This document shows, one piece after another, positions 44,947 to 55,788 of a stretch of DNA of 64,000 nt. The stretch is taken from positions 2,877,950 to 2,941,949 of the forward strand of contig JAJEKV010000061.1 in the NCBI GenBank assembly GCA_021234155.1. The letters are read 5' to 3'. A program made the position numbers and the translations under genes. The notes under the pieces were generated by a model that did no database searches, was not told the origin of the DNA, and was given only the letters and a program-made list of their open reading frames with translations. The first letter of the stretch is position 1. The number at the start of each line of letters is the position of its first letter. Origin of the DNA: Isoetes taiwanensis (Eukaryota > Streptophyta > Lycopodiopsida > Isoetales > Isoetaceae).

Positions 44947-47900
44947 AATTTTTCAAACCCCATAACTTGAGCTATAGAGCTCCAAATCGCCTGAAATTTG
45001 TTGCAATAGGACCGTTAGACAGCCTAGAATCCATTTATGACCTCAAACTAGGCTAGAAATATCAAACCCCAGCTCAAAATGACCAAAATTGCTCAAACCC
45101 TTGAATTGTTTTTTTTTCAAACTGTGGTTTGTTTGTTAATAGAAGCATACCCCATTAGTACCTCACAAGTATTGCTCTCGGCTCAAGGCTGATGTCTTAC
45201 TCCTAGATAGAAGTGCCCAAGAACACCCCTTTGTTATAGTCATCTAGACCTCAGCATAGCAATCCAAGTCCAACTGTTGGTACATCACCTCTGCTCATGC
45301 CAAAGGCATAAACCTTGACCTAATTTTGTGTCCTTCTAATAGAGTTTGACCTATACAGCCGCCACATTGACACTCCCTATTGCCAGGATACCTAGAAAGG
45401 AGCTAGAGTCTAGAGCTGCCCAAGTCACTCCATGTGTAGAGATTGGACTCCCCCAAACCAACTTTGCTAGGACCTTAGAGTATGCCTCAAACATCAGGGA
45501 GGTTTTGCAAAACAACCCTCATTTCATGCCATACCACACGTCCTAATGTCCATAGACTTGGAGATTATAGATATATCTCCGGTAATGCTGCTCGAGCCAT
45601 CTTGCTTGCTTATAGAGCCCAAAATGTTGTAGGAGAGCCCTTCAAGCGGACCCTTAGACTCTAGAATATACGAGCGTTGCTTTCGAAGTACAGGGCCAGA
45701 GCCACAGAAGAGATAGAGGCGCAACTTCTTGAAGACATCAAGGTCCCAGCTGATGTACAGACAGATAAGGAGAGGAGACCATGAGGGGAAGGAGACACAT
45801 ATCAGGGAACGAACATCTCCAACTTGAAGGCCTATATCAGCATTAGGGGCAAGATCAAGGACGAGAATATTCCGCTCGAACAAGAATTCGGGACCCAGAA
45901 ACACCTAGAAACCAAAGGAAGGACGACTTTACTACGTCAGCCAAGGAGTGCGAGACTCGAATGGATAGGACCCAAAGGACGGAGGAGACGACCTAGCCAG
46001 CAGGTACAAATCACGCAAAGGCAACCAGAAGGAGCTAGGGTAGGTGCAATGGAGATGACCACACTTACAAGCACAGGAGACGGAATGAAGCAAAGCCCAA
46101 TCAACAGGGGCGCACTCAGAAATTCAACCTACGGAGGAATGACAATGCCTGCCTACCGACCACGATCTCAGAGCTTCGAAGACATTCAAGAACGCCCCAC
46201 TGCAATAGCCAGGTGATCAACCGTTCAATGGCACCGCACATCGGCAACCTTAACACTGCATATAGGGACGTTGAGCGGTCACCGCATTCCTTACAACGGA
46301 CATACACATTAAGGAGGAGCATCTTTTTCAAGGGATCACATCGACGAACACTCTTCGCAACTTGGGGTGACGAGCTCGGATCAGACATGAAGCTCAACAA
46401 TAGTAGCAGCATCTCAAGGAATCCCGGAGTCAACCAGAACGAACAAGATGTAGCAAAACCGAAGGATCAAACGCGATAAGAGGAGGGGAAACCCTAAAGG
46501 AGTGTAAACATTTAAGTAGATCTTCGTAGTTCTTTTGAAAAAGTGGATGAATTAAAATCCCAATGTAAATGCGTATATGTCTATTGTATATCTCGGGTGC
46601 TCACAGATATAGTGGAGAAACATGAGTTTAAAGTCATGTTTTACGGATTTAGCGCGTAGATCAGGAAGCTCCTTCACTTCGACTACCAAATGCGGAAGCA
46701 AGGAAGCACAACTATAGCCCAAGATCAAAATGGAAGAGCAAGTACGAGGGAGAAACGACCAGAGGCCAAGACACTTCCGGAAGTGCCCTCAAGTAGAAGA
46801 CCTCTCGTCCACCCAATGTCAGAACAAGAGACAACACCGGTCATGTCAAGATCATCAGCGCTGCACCAGGACATCGTCAGGACGCAACACTACCTCTTGT
46901 GGCAGCGGCAACACTTGATGAACTTACGACACGAGTGGCCTCAACAATCGAAGGAGGAACGACCCAACATCAACGAGCCAACTAAGAACGCAATATCTCG
47001 ACGACCATAATTCCACCTTGTGGTAATATAGAGTGATGCGCTATGACACGTGTATTAGATGGAGAGGCACTTACGAAAGGCACTGCGACGAGGAGATATG
47101 CCTTCAACAACTAGGTGATGGCTTCGTCAGGTACTCCTACCAGTAATTAGAAGAAAAGAAGCCGATCGTATCTCCGACATGAGGGACATCAAACGCCCAA
47201 GGTAGAAGCACTCGACACCTTAACGACAAGGATAGCAACTGAAGCACCTTCGGCAAAAAGAGAGTTCAAGATAATAGCCAGGCTATTCAACGACAAGAGT
47301 ATATCTAAGGCAGGTACTTCTTCAACTCAAGGGTCAAGATGCGCAAATATAAGGATCCATCACCCCGACAATATAGCCAGCAGGGAGGAGAGCCATGAAG
47401 CTTTACTTGACAGAGAGACCGACATGCATAGAGGGACAAAGGTCAGGAACTGAAAGCTGGAGAAGTGTTAGCAACCGACTTCTTCCACGAGCTTCCTAGA
47501 GGCAACAAAAGGATCAAAACTGACGGGCACAATCAAAACCACCGGAGGGTACCTCAAGACAAGAAAACGGCATAGCACTGAGGAACGTGACAACATCCAA
47601 GCCAGGTGATCGAGGGGATCAGCAAGGAAGATTGGAAGCTCGATGGAGAACCAACTAGGTGAGGCAAGGCGAGGCGAGCCGATGACTTGCACACGGACTT
47701 GCATGCAACTTGGTGAACCCAAGGATCGACGATTCAAAGAACAACTGCAGAAGAGAACAACTCAAGAGGAGTATAGCCAAAGGAAGCGCGCACAGCCTCA
47801 AGAGACGCCCCCAAATAGCTTCAAGTATCATGAAGGGGGGAACAATTACAGCCCGAGAACAGAATCAGGAGGCAGACCGAAATGTCGAAGCATCAACGAC

Positions 47901-50668
47901 CAGCACACCTTTAGTTAGAATGTGATGCAAAGCGTGTTGTGCCATAGCCGACAAACATCGGAGGGCCCAAGTATATCAACAAGTTACCCCGGAGTACGAG
48001 CTGACGTACAAACAGGAGGATATAGATTGTCAACACCATGGCACCGGGAGGAACACCAATGACATTACCAAGGAGTAGGTGTGCAACTCGAAGGGAGGCA
48101 CAAGGGGGACTTAATAGCTCTATTAGTAATTGTAATTATGTAAGCTATTTGCTTTGCATATATAGTTCCCTTGTTATTTCTTCCCTCCCATAGCGTAACA
48201 AATCAAACGAAGAGATGTCAGGCAATTTGCAGGAGTGAAGCAATCAACATCTTCAACACTCTTCGAGCAACGCGATAACGACAAGAGGACTCGATGTATG
48301 AGCGTCGATGGAGTCGAGGAAACAATATCGGATATAGAGTCATCCTTTAGCTGCCAAGACAAAGACTTCAAGACGAAAGATCTTTTTCAACGGCGCCACC
48401 TTCTGGCTTTTGAAAAGCGGCATGGAAGATTTCAAGTGACCAACTACACCATCAAAGACCAGCAAGGAGAGGCTTCTAACGAACAAAGTCAACCTCTACA
48501 TCAAGAGGAGCCACCGTCAAGGAGACCGAGGTATCGAGCAACTCGAAAGAACGTTACCTTGCTACTTCAAGCAGGCAACGAGTGGATGAGCTTCTAGCAA
48601 GCTCAAGGATCCAAGGCCATGGGGCCTAATAGGTTAAATGTATCAATGGTAACATCCACATTGGGATTAGAAGGCATTTTTTTTTAGATATTCTCGCCGA
48701 AAGGATTGCCCAATATTGAGCTAAGCGTCAAGTATTGGGAAGGAAACACATAAGAGTAACTAAAATTATACAAGATTGTTAACAGACATCCAACATATTG
48801 AAACCACTTGGTGAGATTGATCACCTCGCTAAGAAGGAATCATTACTAGGATAATTGTTGACCATGTATAAATTTAGTACCTCCAAAGAATAATCCAACC
48901 GAAAGAAAAGAAGTAATCTAACAAGTCCGGCCAACTTGTTACGATGACATCAATTCGATTGGTAGGAATATTCTAAGAGTTTAAATAACTAAGAAAGGGG
49001 GAATCTCTAGAATATAAAAGAATAATACATGTAAGGTACATCTAAAATAAGAATTATAGTAATCAAATAGTCTTTTGAGACAAAAGGAATTGTCGTCATG
49101 ACAAAACCTTGTGGTTTAGAATCGTTCTAACCAAGTAGGTAACCCATAACTATATTGAAATAAATGATAACATAATATGTGCATCCATCTTAGATGGTTA
49201 TATATGTTATCTAAGGATAGTAAATTAATGCGCTAAGTAAGAAGCATATAACCTCTTAAGGGGAGAGAATAGATATGACGTTGTGTACAACGTCATTGAA
49301 GGGGTGCATGACCATTTTCTTTTCGAAGAAAGTGGGAGGGCTCAATCTTATGATTGAACGTACTTGTATCGATTTGACCGACCCGTAGAATAGAGTTCAC
49401 TCCGGCAATGGCCGAAGCGAATAGAGCGTAAGATAGATAAATACCTTAGTGCTCAGGAGGCCTTTAACGTGCGAGACTGACGTAGTAGCTAACTACACCA
49501 AGGAAGTGGAGCAAAAATATGAGAGCAATGCAACGACCAAGTCATCTCCAAATTACTCCACGCCGGCTCAATGGGCGGATGCGCCCTAGCCTTAGGAAAG
49601 GTTTGCCCATGTATAATAAGCTTTAATGTGTCTTATTGACAAGTTAAATATAGATCCTAATAACCACATAGAATTTGTTGTAAATATATGTATCATAGGG
49701 AAATAAGTTAAATAACAATGGTAATGTGAGGTAGCATGTTAATTAATCCTTCGCAAGGATGCAATTCCTTCCAAGGATAGCTATATAACCTCGGGTCCTT
49801 ATAAATATAAATAGAAAATAGAATTCAGATATACTTAAGTGCATCTTAGGGATATACTTCCAAGGGTAATGCAGGACCCAAGGAAGAGAATAAGAAGCAC
49901 ATCTAATTCTTGTGTAGGATAATTAAAACCTTGTCTATGTAACAATAGGTCTAAATCAGGGTTATTGTTTAAATAATCGCGACCTAAAAGTTGTTAAATA
50001 TTGCAAAGTTAGAGTAAATATAATTGTACGATCGAAAGTAATGTATCCGATACTATGATAATGTTAATTCATAAACATTACCTTAGAGTAATTATGTTAA
50101 TCGCATGCATTAAGGGAAGTCCAGCAGGATCGTGCAGGCGTCCAAGACTGTCATGTTTACTTAAAGACGTTAACGGATGCTAGCCGACATGCAACAGTTG
50201 GTGGAGGGAGTACGAAGATATCCTCTCGCAGCAAGAGTTCTAGAATAGTTGTGATTTCTACCATTTAAACTAATCGCTTAAATTTTGTGTGAGATAGTAA
50301 GTATGTAATTATAGATATTGTAAAATTAATGCAGGATTTCAAGGTGCAAAGACTTGCAACACAAATTTTGTTATAACGTGTTGCAAGGGATGAAGAGTAC
50401 CTTGGAAGTGTAAATTTTGTATGAACTTGATAAACTTTGATAAACTTAAATGTTGTATTAAGTAAGTTTAGTAATTACCTTGCGTTGATTAAGTTATGAA
50501 GCGATAAGTTAATTGGACAATGAAATAATACAGTAATGTCTTAAAAATTACCTTAGAGTAATTCTAATAATTATGTAACTATAATAATAATTCCATGCAT
50601 CAAGTTGGTTGCAGGACAGGAAGATCCCAAGGTGGGGAGAACCACGATGCTGCGGACAGCATCATTTT
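44947..50668 (+). other. Internal region without recognisable pol
   Basis: About 5.7 kb. Between about 45700 and 48600 the plus strand is rich in A, G and C with several open frames of 60-130 codons (45824-46216, 46213-46479, 46690-47010, 48235-48597). These are Arg/Gln/Ser-rich but show no CCHC, DSG, YVDD or DDE motif. From 48600 to 50640 the sequence is AT-rich and closed in all frames. The region may be a decayed gag or a purely structural cargo. A cluster of three hairpins at 49276-49357 stands out. Confidence 0.5.
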
Positions 50669-50681
50669 AAGGTGGGGAGAA
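50669..50681 (+). other. Polypurine tract
   Basis: AAGGTGGGGAGAA directly before the 3' LTR, the expected plus-strand primer. A near copy (AAGGTGGGGAGAAC) lies ~40 bases upstream at about 50629-50642. Confidence 0.8.
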
Positions 50682-52240
50682 TGTGACGTTCCAGCATAAC
50701 ATACGGTATGAATACGTTTATTATACTAACACGTCACTAGTACATGTCGACTCAGACGACATGTACACGGCGACCGTAAAGGGTAGTACCCTAGGGTACA
50801 ACCTTGTGAACCATTATATTGCACATGTTAAGGCCACATGTGAATATAATATCTTTTGCCATGTGGCAATAGCCCATTGACCAAAAGGGCCCAGCCCTAA
50901 AATTCGTGGGGATAAAGGGGCATAAACCCTAAAAGGGAAACCCTTTCGGTTTCCAGCCCCTATAGGTCGGATTGGAGCAGCAGTGGACGCCATTTCGCCT
51001 GAAGAGTAGCGGGGGAATCGAATTCCTAGGTTGCAACTTCGATCCAAGACCAGCCGATCTCGAAATCCAAAGAAGATGGACGCTTTCGGAGGAGTGGGAG
51101 CCAGACCAAGAAGCGGGTTAGTGGTTGATCCGATAGTTAGATCCGAAGTTTTCAGCCCTCATTCCATAGGATTAGTATCCATTCTTAGCTATAGGCTTAA
51201 CCCCTACAAAACCTAAGAATGATAAACACTAACAAAGGAACCTAACCATGTATGATTAGGTAGATTAGAATAGATGTATTCTATTATTTCAGTTCTGTTG
51301 TGTTGATGTTTTGACATTCTATGCGCCACTCTTGTGTATTGGGAAGGGGGGTAGAGACCGAGAGCCCAAGTAGTTGTATGATCCTAGTTTTAGCCCATTA
51401 ATTCCCAATTAATGCGGCCCGTGCACAGGAGCCCGCCTGGTTGTGGGTGGAGGGATCCGACCGGCTGATAAGGAAGAACATGTCCCTACACAGACTGACC
51501 CTACCGAGGGTCTCCGCGGGCTAGGCTTAATGGCTTGTCACTGCGTGTGGGCAAGGCATGAGCTCGACACTCGTGGGGTGATGCGTCACCTTCCCGTGAG
51601 TTGAAGTCAAATAAGAGCAGTGGCTCTCTAGCCGCCTGTGAAGGGCATGGATGCTTCTGGAGGGGAGGTGACTTCCCTCCTGCCTCATCAGGGCTGGGGA
51701 GATGCAACCCAGTAGTAGTAGCCCCTCTGGCTATTCACCCGGCAGGCTATGGTTAGGTCCCAAAGCTTTTCAACCTATTCTGCAAAGTGTGCACGGGAGG
51801 GGCGGATGGAGTGGACTACCCAACGACCATGTTCTATGCCAGCCAAATCCATTTGCCATGAATTCTGTCTGCATTGTTATCTGGAGACCCAAGCCGTCAG
51901 TCTTTCCCCAAGAGTCTGAGCCAGGGTAGGATCTCCCCATGTTATGTTGATGTACTGATGTGTTGTTGCAACTACTGTGATATGGTGGACCGCCCTTCGA
52001 GGTGGTATGTTATTGTTGATTGATGGCATGTGCTCATGTGTGTTTACGCTTCCGCAGCTAGGTCGATCCCGAGGGAGACGGGATGAATGACACGTCCATT
52101 CTTCCCCGTCGGGTTCTTGGCCACCATCAAGAGCCCGATGTTAGGTGGGCGGCCTCACATCAGTGAGCAGATGCTGGTTTGAGGGATGATCTCCAGTTTG
52201 TATACGATCGGGGCATCGTATATGAGCTGGGGCCGTCACA
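50682..52240 (+). repeat. 3' LTR of the non-autonomous element
   Basis: 1559 bp, colinear with the 5' LTR and ending GGGGCCGTCACA before CATGT. Differences from the 5' LTR include two transitions in the first hairpin region and a deletion near 51502. Confidence 0.9.
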
Positions 52241-52245
52241 CATGT
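52241..52245. repeat. Right target-site duplication CATGT
   Basis: Matches 42032-42036. Confidence 0.85.
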
Positions 52246-52400
52246 ATAGCTTTGAGGGTTTCCTGCAAGTGTATTTGAAGAATGGCGTCCAAGAATGAGG
52301 CATAACTGTTCTTTCTTTCTTGTTCGTCTTCTTTTCTGGTTTTTTTACACTTCCTTTTTATTTTCAGGGTTTGCGGAGCAAAGCAGCAGACGAGGTTCTA

Positions 52401-52523
52401 ATGGCTCGAGTAAATGTTGTTCTGATCTTGTTTGTTATACTAATATGCTGTCAAGTTGCAAAAATTGTGAAACGGATTAGTGGAAGTGAAAGTGTAGTTG
52501 AACTGAAGTTTGGAAAATCTTGA
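52401..52523 (+). CDS. Possible small membrane protein
   Basis: A 40-codon frame, MARVNVVLILFVILICC followed by QVAKIVKR and a short polar tail. It has one N-terminal hydrophobic segment of about 14 residues and then a basic patch, the shape of a small single-pass membrane peptide. It sits 35 bases after a good acceptor (TTTTTATTTTCAG at about 52352-52366). The frame is open upstream to 52320, so the start is uncertain. No family is recognised. The LTR element inserted 160 bp upstream may have separated it from its promoter or first exon. It could also be chance. Confidence 0.25.
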   Translation: MARVNVVLILFVILICCQVAKIVKRISGSESVVELKFGKS

Positions 52524-52861
52524 TTGTGTAAACTCTGGCTGAAACATGTGACTGGAACTATTGGAAGTTTTTGTCTGTAAACCTTTTTTTGATCTGAAGT
52601 TGAATGAAAAAAATTTCAATGGAATTGTAATATTGTGATATGGAAAAATTTTCACTGGAATCTTCACTGTTTTTACTCAACTGTGTAATATTGTCGCTTA
52701 TGAAATCTAATCTTTTACTCTACATTCTGAGTTTCTTACCTTACATTCCAAAATACATTCTGACTTTTTACCCTACATTCTGCATGATTCTACTCTGCAC
52801 AGTTAAAAAAAAAGATGCACACTTAAAAAACATTTGCTGACAATGACAACTAATCAGGAAA

Positions 52862-53060
52862 GGAAAGTATGCCACGTGTAAGCTCCCTATTCGATATGGA
52901 GCAGAAGTACACGCCTTTAGGTCAATGGGAAAGACCAGTTGGAGTTTGGACAATTTCAATGGGAAAGACCAGGGCAACTTTCAGGAAAGGAAAATATGCC
53001 ACGTGTAAGCTCCCTATTCGATATGGGAGCAGAATTACACGTAATCAGCCTTTAGGTAGT
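52862..53060. repeat. Tandem ~127-bp repeat with bulged hairpin
   Basis: The phrase ATGCCACGTGTAAGCTCCCT plus TTCGATATGG occurs at about 52869 and again at about 52996. In the second copy the arms ACGTGTAA-GCTCCC (53001-53014) and GGGAGC-AGAA-TTACACGT (53025-53042) pair with a 4-base bulge. The first copy (52874-52913) pairs less well. CACGTG is a plant G-box core. Confidence 0.7.
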
Positions 53061-53421
53061 TGGAGTTAGGACAATTTCCATGATTTAGGTGGTTTTCGCG
53101 GTCCCACCCACGTAGGCATGCTTGTGGGTCAGTAGCACTGTCACAAGATTTGCATTGCATTCACAACGGCGGTACTTCTGCTAAAACGAAGACAAGTACC
53201 ATGGGCGGTCTTTTAATGGCCCTTATGGTTTTCCAAAAATTAAAAGACGAACAAACAGACACATTGCCTGCTAGTATGTAGATGCTAAAGAACCACCGTG
53301 GAGGATTTCCGGCAGTATGGCGTTGGGATGGGTTTTCTCTGCTCTTTCAGGTATACCTTTGCTGCTTATCCCCTTTATTTACTACATAAACTTTGCAGTA
53401 TAGCTTTAGGTTTTTATCATT
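53061..53421. other. 5' region of the PPR gene
   Basis: No separate gene. An earlier ATG at 53316 opens a short frame that ends after a possible splice donor (TTTCAG|GTATACC). Joining it to the acceptor before 53400 gives a stop, so it is treated as a uORF or non-coding leader rather than the PPR start. Confidence 0.4.
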
Positions 53422-55788
53422 ATGAAAAGACGTTTTCAATGTTCAAATTCTACGAGATGGGTTGATAACGCACTTAAATCTGCTGAAGATAGCCAGCAGA
53501 AAGGGATTTTTATTTGTAGAGATCTAGCTTACCGAATTCTTTGTGAGTGTACCAAACTGCGAGATTTGCAGTTTGGTAGGAGACTTCTGTCGCTGCTAAT
53601 CCACAGTAGACTAGACTGTGTTCCCATTTTTGCTAACCATCTCATTCGCCTGTTTGCTTCTTGTGGGAGTTTGGGGGAAGCAGACCAAGTATTTAAAAGG
53701 GTTTCAAAATTAGATCAACACACTTGGAATGCAATAATTAATGCCCATGCCAAGCTTGGAGATGGTGTAAGGGCTCTTCAACTGTATGATAAAATGCTGT
53801 ATGAGGGTGTAAAGCCAGATGAATTTACATTTCCAAGCACCTTGAAAGCATGCGGCAGCATAGGTGCTCTAGATAAGGGCCGTTGCATCCACAAGCAGAT
53901 TGTTGAAATTGGACTTCAATTTGATATTGTGGTGGGAAATGCCCTCATTGATATGTATTCTAAGTGCAGGAGGTTAGATAAGGCAAAGGAAGTTTTTGAT
54001 CAATTGCCAAGTAGAGACGTAATTGCATGGGGTGCAATCATTGAAGGATATGCCCAATTTGGCAGCGGACATTTTGCCCTTCATTATTTTGATGACATGC
54101 AGCAAGAAGGAACAAAGCCTAATAAGGTTGTGTTCTTGAGTATTCTGAAAGCTTGTAGCAGCATAGGAAATCTAGAACTAGGTAGGTACATGCATGAGCA
54201 GATTATCTCTTATGATGTATGTTCTGACATAGTTATTGGGAGCACCCTAGTTGATATGTATGCTAAATGTTGGAGCTTGGAGGAAGCACACACGGTTTTT
54301 GGCACATTGGTGAACCAGGATGTGATATCTTGGTCTACAATGATTTCTGGATGTGTTCAACATGGTTATGGCTACCTTGCTATCAAATATTTTGAAGACA
54401 TGAAACATGATGGCATAAGGCCAAACAAAGTCACATATTTGACCATTTTGAAAGCATGCAGTATCATAGGTGCCATAGAAAAGAGTCGAGATTTTCATGA
54501 GCAGATCATTCTTAGTGGTCTACAACACAATGTTCTGATAGGAAGTGCACTGATAGACATGTATGCTAGATGTGGGAGTCTCATGGAGGCATACAAAGTC
54601 TTTGATGGATTGCCTGATCGAGACATTGTAGCATGGGGTGCAATGATCACAGCTTATGCCCAGCATGGTCAATGTTGTCTTGCTCTTGATTGTTTTAAGA
54701 GCATGCAGCACGAGGGCATAAAGCCCGATGTTGTGGCATGGGCTGCAATGATTGCAGCATATGCTCAAGATGGCAAAGGTGACCTTGCACTGGGCTGCTT
54801 TGAAAGGATGCAGGAAGAGACTATAAGGCCAGACAGAGTCACATTTCTAAGCGTTTTGAAAGCTTGCAGTATCATGGGTGAAATAGAACGGGGCAGACTC
54901 GTGCATGAGCATGTGATTGAGAATGGCCTTAGATCTGACATAGTGATAAAAAGTGCTATCATTGATATGTATTGCAAATGTGGGAGTTTGAATGAGGCAT
55001 TTGAAGTCTTCCAGGGGCTAAGTAAGCGGGATGTAATGTCATGGGGTGCAATGATTGGAGGATACATGCAGCATGGCCAAGAGATTTATGCATTGCAATG
55101 CTTTGAGCACATGAAGTATGCAGGGACAAGACCAAATGAGGTTATATTTGTAAGCATTTTGAAAGCATGCGGCAATGTTGGTGCCATAGAACATGGCAGG
55201 CATATTCACTTGCAGATTGTGGAGAGTGGGCTTCAATCTGATATTGTAGGAAATGCCATTATTGATATGTATGCTAAATGCGGAAGCTTGGAGGAAGCAT
55301 GCGAATTATTTAACGGATTACAGAATCAGGATGTGGTGTCATGGGGTTCAATCATCGCCGGATACGCTCAGCATGGTGCTGCAGCAGTAGTTGTGGAATA
55401 TTTGAACAACATGCAAGACAATGAAAAACCACCCGATGGTGTAATATTTGTCAGTGCCCTTGCCGCATTTAGTCGTGTTGGACTTGTGGAAGAAGGCCTT
55501 TGGTATTTTGAGTCCATGAAAAAATACCATGGCATAAAGCCTTCCATCATTCATGTTGCTTGTATGGTTGACCTTCTAGGTCGTGCAGGATGCTTTAATG
55601 AAGCACAACCCATTCTTAAAATGGCTGCAGACTGCAATATTCGTATATGGATGGCCCTACTTAGTGCTTGCAAAATGCACAACAACAAGGAGCTAGGGAG
55701 GTATTGTTTTGATGAAATCATGCAGTTGGATCACTTTCATTCTGGAGCCTATGACCTACTGTCTAACATTTACGCCAGTGTTTCTTAA
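53422..55788 (+). CDS. PLS-type pentatricopeptide repeat protein
   Basis: A 788-codon intronless frame. About 19 PPR motifs from residue ~95 on are arranged P-L-S: for example KPDEFTFPSTLKACGSIGAL, then DIVVGNALIDMYSKC, then RDVIAWGAIIEGYAQFG. Such proteins bind single-stranded organelle RNA and guide editing, splicing or stabilisation. One extra S motif follows another directly (AWGAMITAYAQHG then AWAAMIAAYAQDG), and one L motif is a residue short (SDIVGNAI). The C-terminus enters the E region (WMALLSACKMHNNKELGRY, then LLSNIYASVS) and stops there. No E+ or DYW domain follows. Downstream sequence in shifted frames (RDVARICRK) looks like lost E-domain coding, so a late frameshift probably truncated it. 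The N-terminus is basic but not a clear transit peptide. Confidence 0.9.
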   Translation: MKRRFQCSNSTRWVDNALKSAEDSQQKGIFICRDLAYRILCECTKLRDLQFGRRLLSLLIHSRLDCVPIFANHLIRLFASCGSLGEADQVFKRVSKLDQHTWNAIINAHAKLGDGVRALQLYDKMLYEGVKPDEFTFPSTLKACGSIGALDKGRCIHKQIVEIGLQFDIVVGNALIDMYSKCRRLDKAKEVFDQLPSRDVIAWGAIIEGYAQFGSGHFALHYFDDMQQEGTKPNKVVFLSILKACSSIGNLELGRYMHEQIISYDVCSDIVIGSTLVDMYAKCWSLEEAHTVFGTLVNQDVISWSTMISGCVQHGYGYLAIKYFEDMKHDGIRPNKVTYLTILKACSIIGAIEKSRDFHEQIILSGLQHNVLIGSALIDMYARCGSLMEAYKVFDGLPDRDIVAWGAMITAYAQHGQCCLALDCFKSMQHEGIKPDVVAWAAMIAAYAQDGKGDLALGCFERMQEETIRPDRVTFLSVLKACSIMGEIERGRLVHEHVIENGLRSDIVIKSAIIDMYCKCGSLNEAFEVFQGLSKRDVMSWGAMIGGYMQHGQEIYALQCFEHMKYAGTRPNEVIFVSILKACGNVGAIEHGRHIHLQIVESGLQSDIVGNAIIDMYAKCGSLEEACELFNGLQNQDVVSWGSIIAGYAQHGAAAVVVEYLNNMQDNEKPPDGVIFVSALAAFSRVGLVEEGLWYFESMKKYHGIKPSIIHVACMVDLLGRAGCFNEAQPILKMAADCNIRIWMALLSACKMHNNKELGRYCFDEIMQLDHFHSGAYDLLSNIYASVS

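Larger units (their letters stand above)
42037..52240 (+). mobile_element. Non-autonomous LTR retrotransposon
   Basis: A complete structure: 1565-bp 5' LTR, iMet primer-binding site, 7.08-kb internal region, purine tract, 1559-bp 3' LTR, and CATGT target-site duplications. The LTR termini are TGTGAC...GTCACA. No gag, protease, RT, RNase H or integrase motif was found in any frame of the internal region, only short unrelated frames. The two LTRs are closely similar, differing by scattered substitutions and a few small indels (for example ~17 bases near 42847). Recent movement without its own enzymes implies mobilisation in trans. A Gypsy affiliation is likely from LTR style but is not shown by any coding domain. 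Confidence 0.85.

Noticed and set aside
45824-48597. Arg/Gln-rich frames as a possible gag
   Set aside because: No capsid helices, zinc knuckle or protease motif is visible, and the frames overlap and break often.
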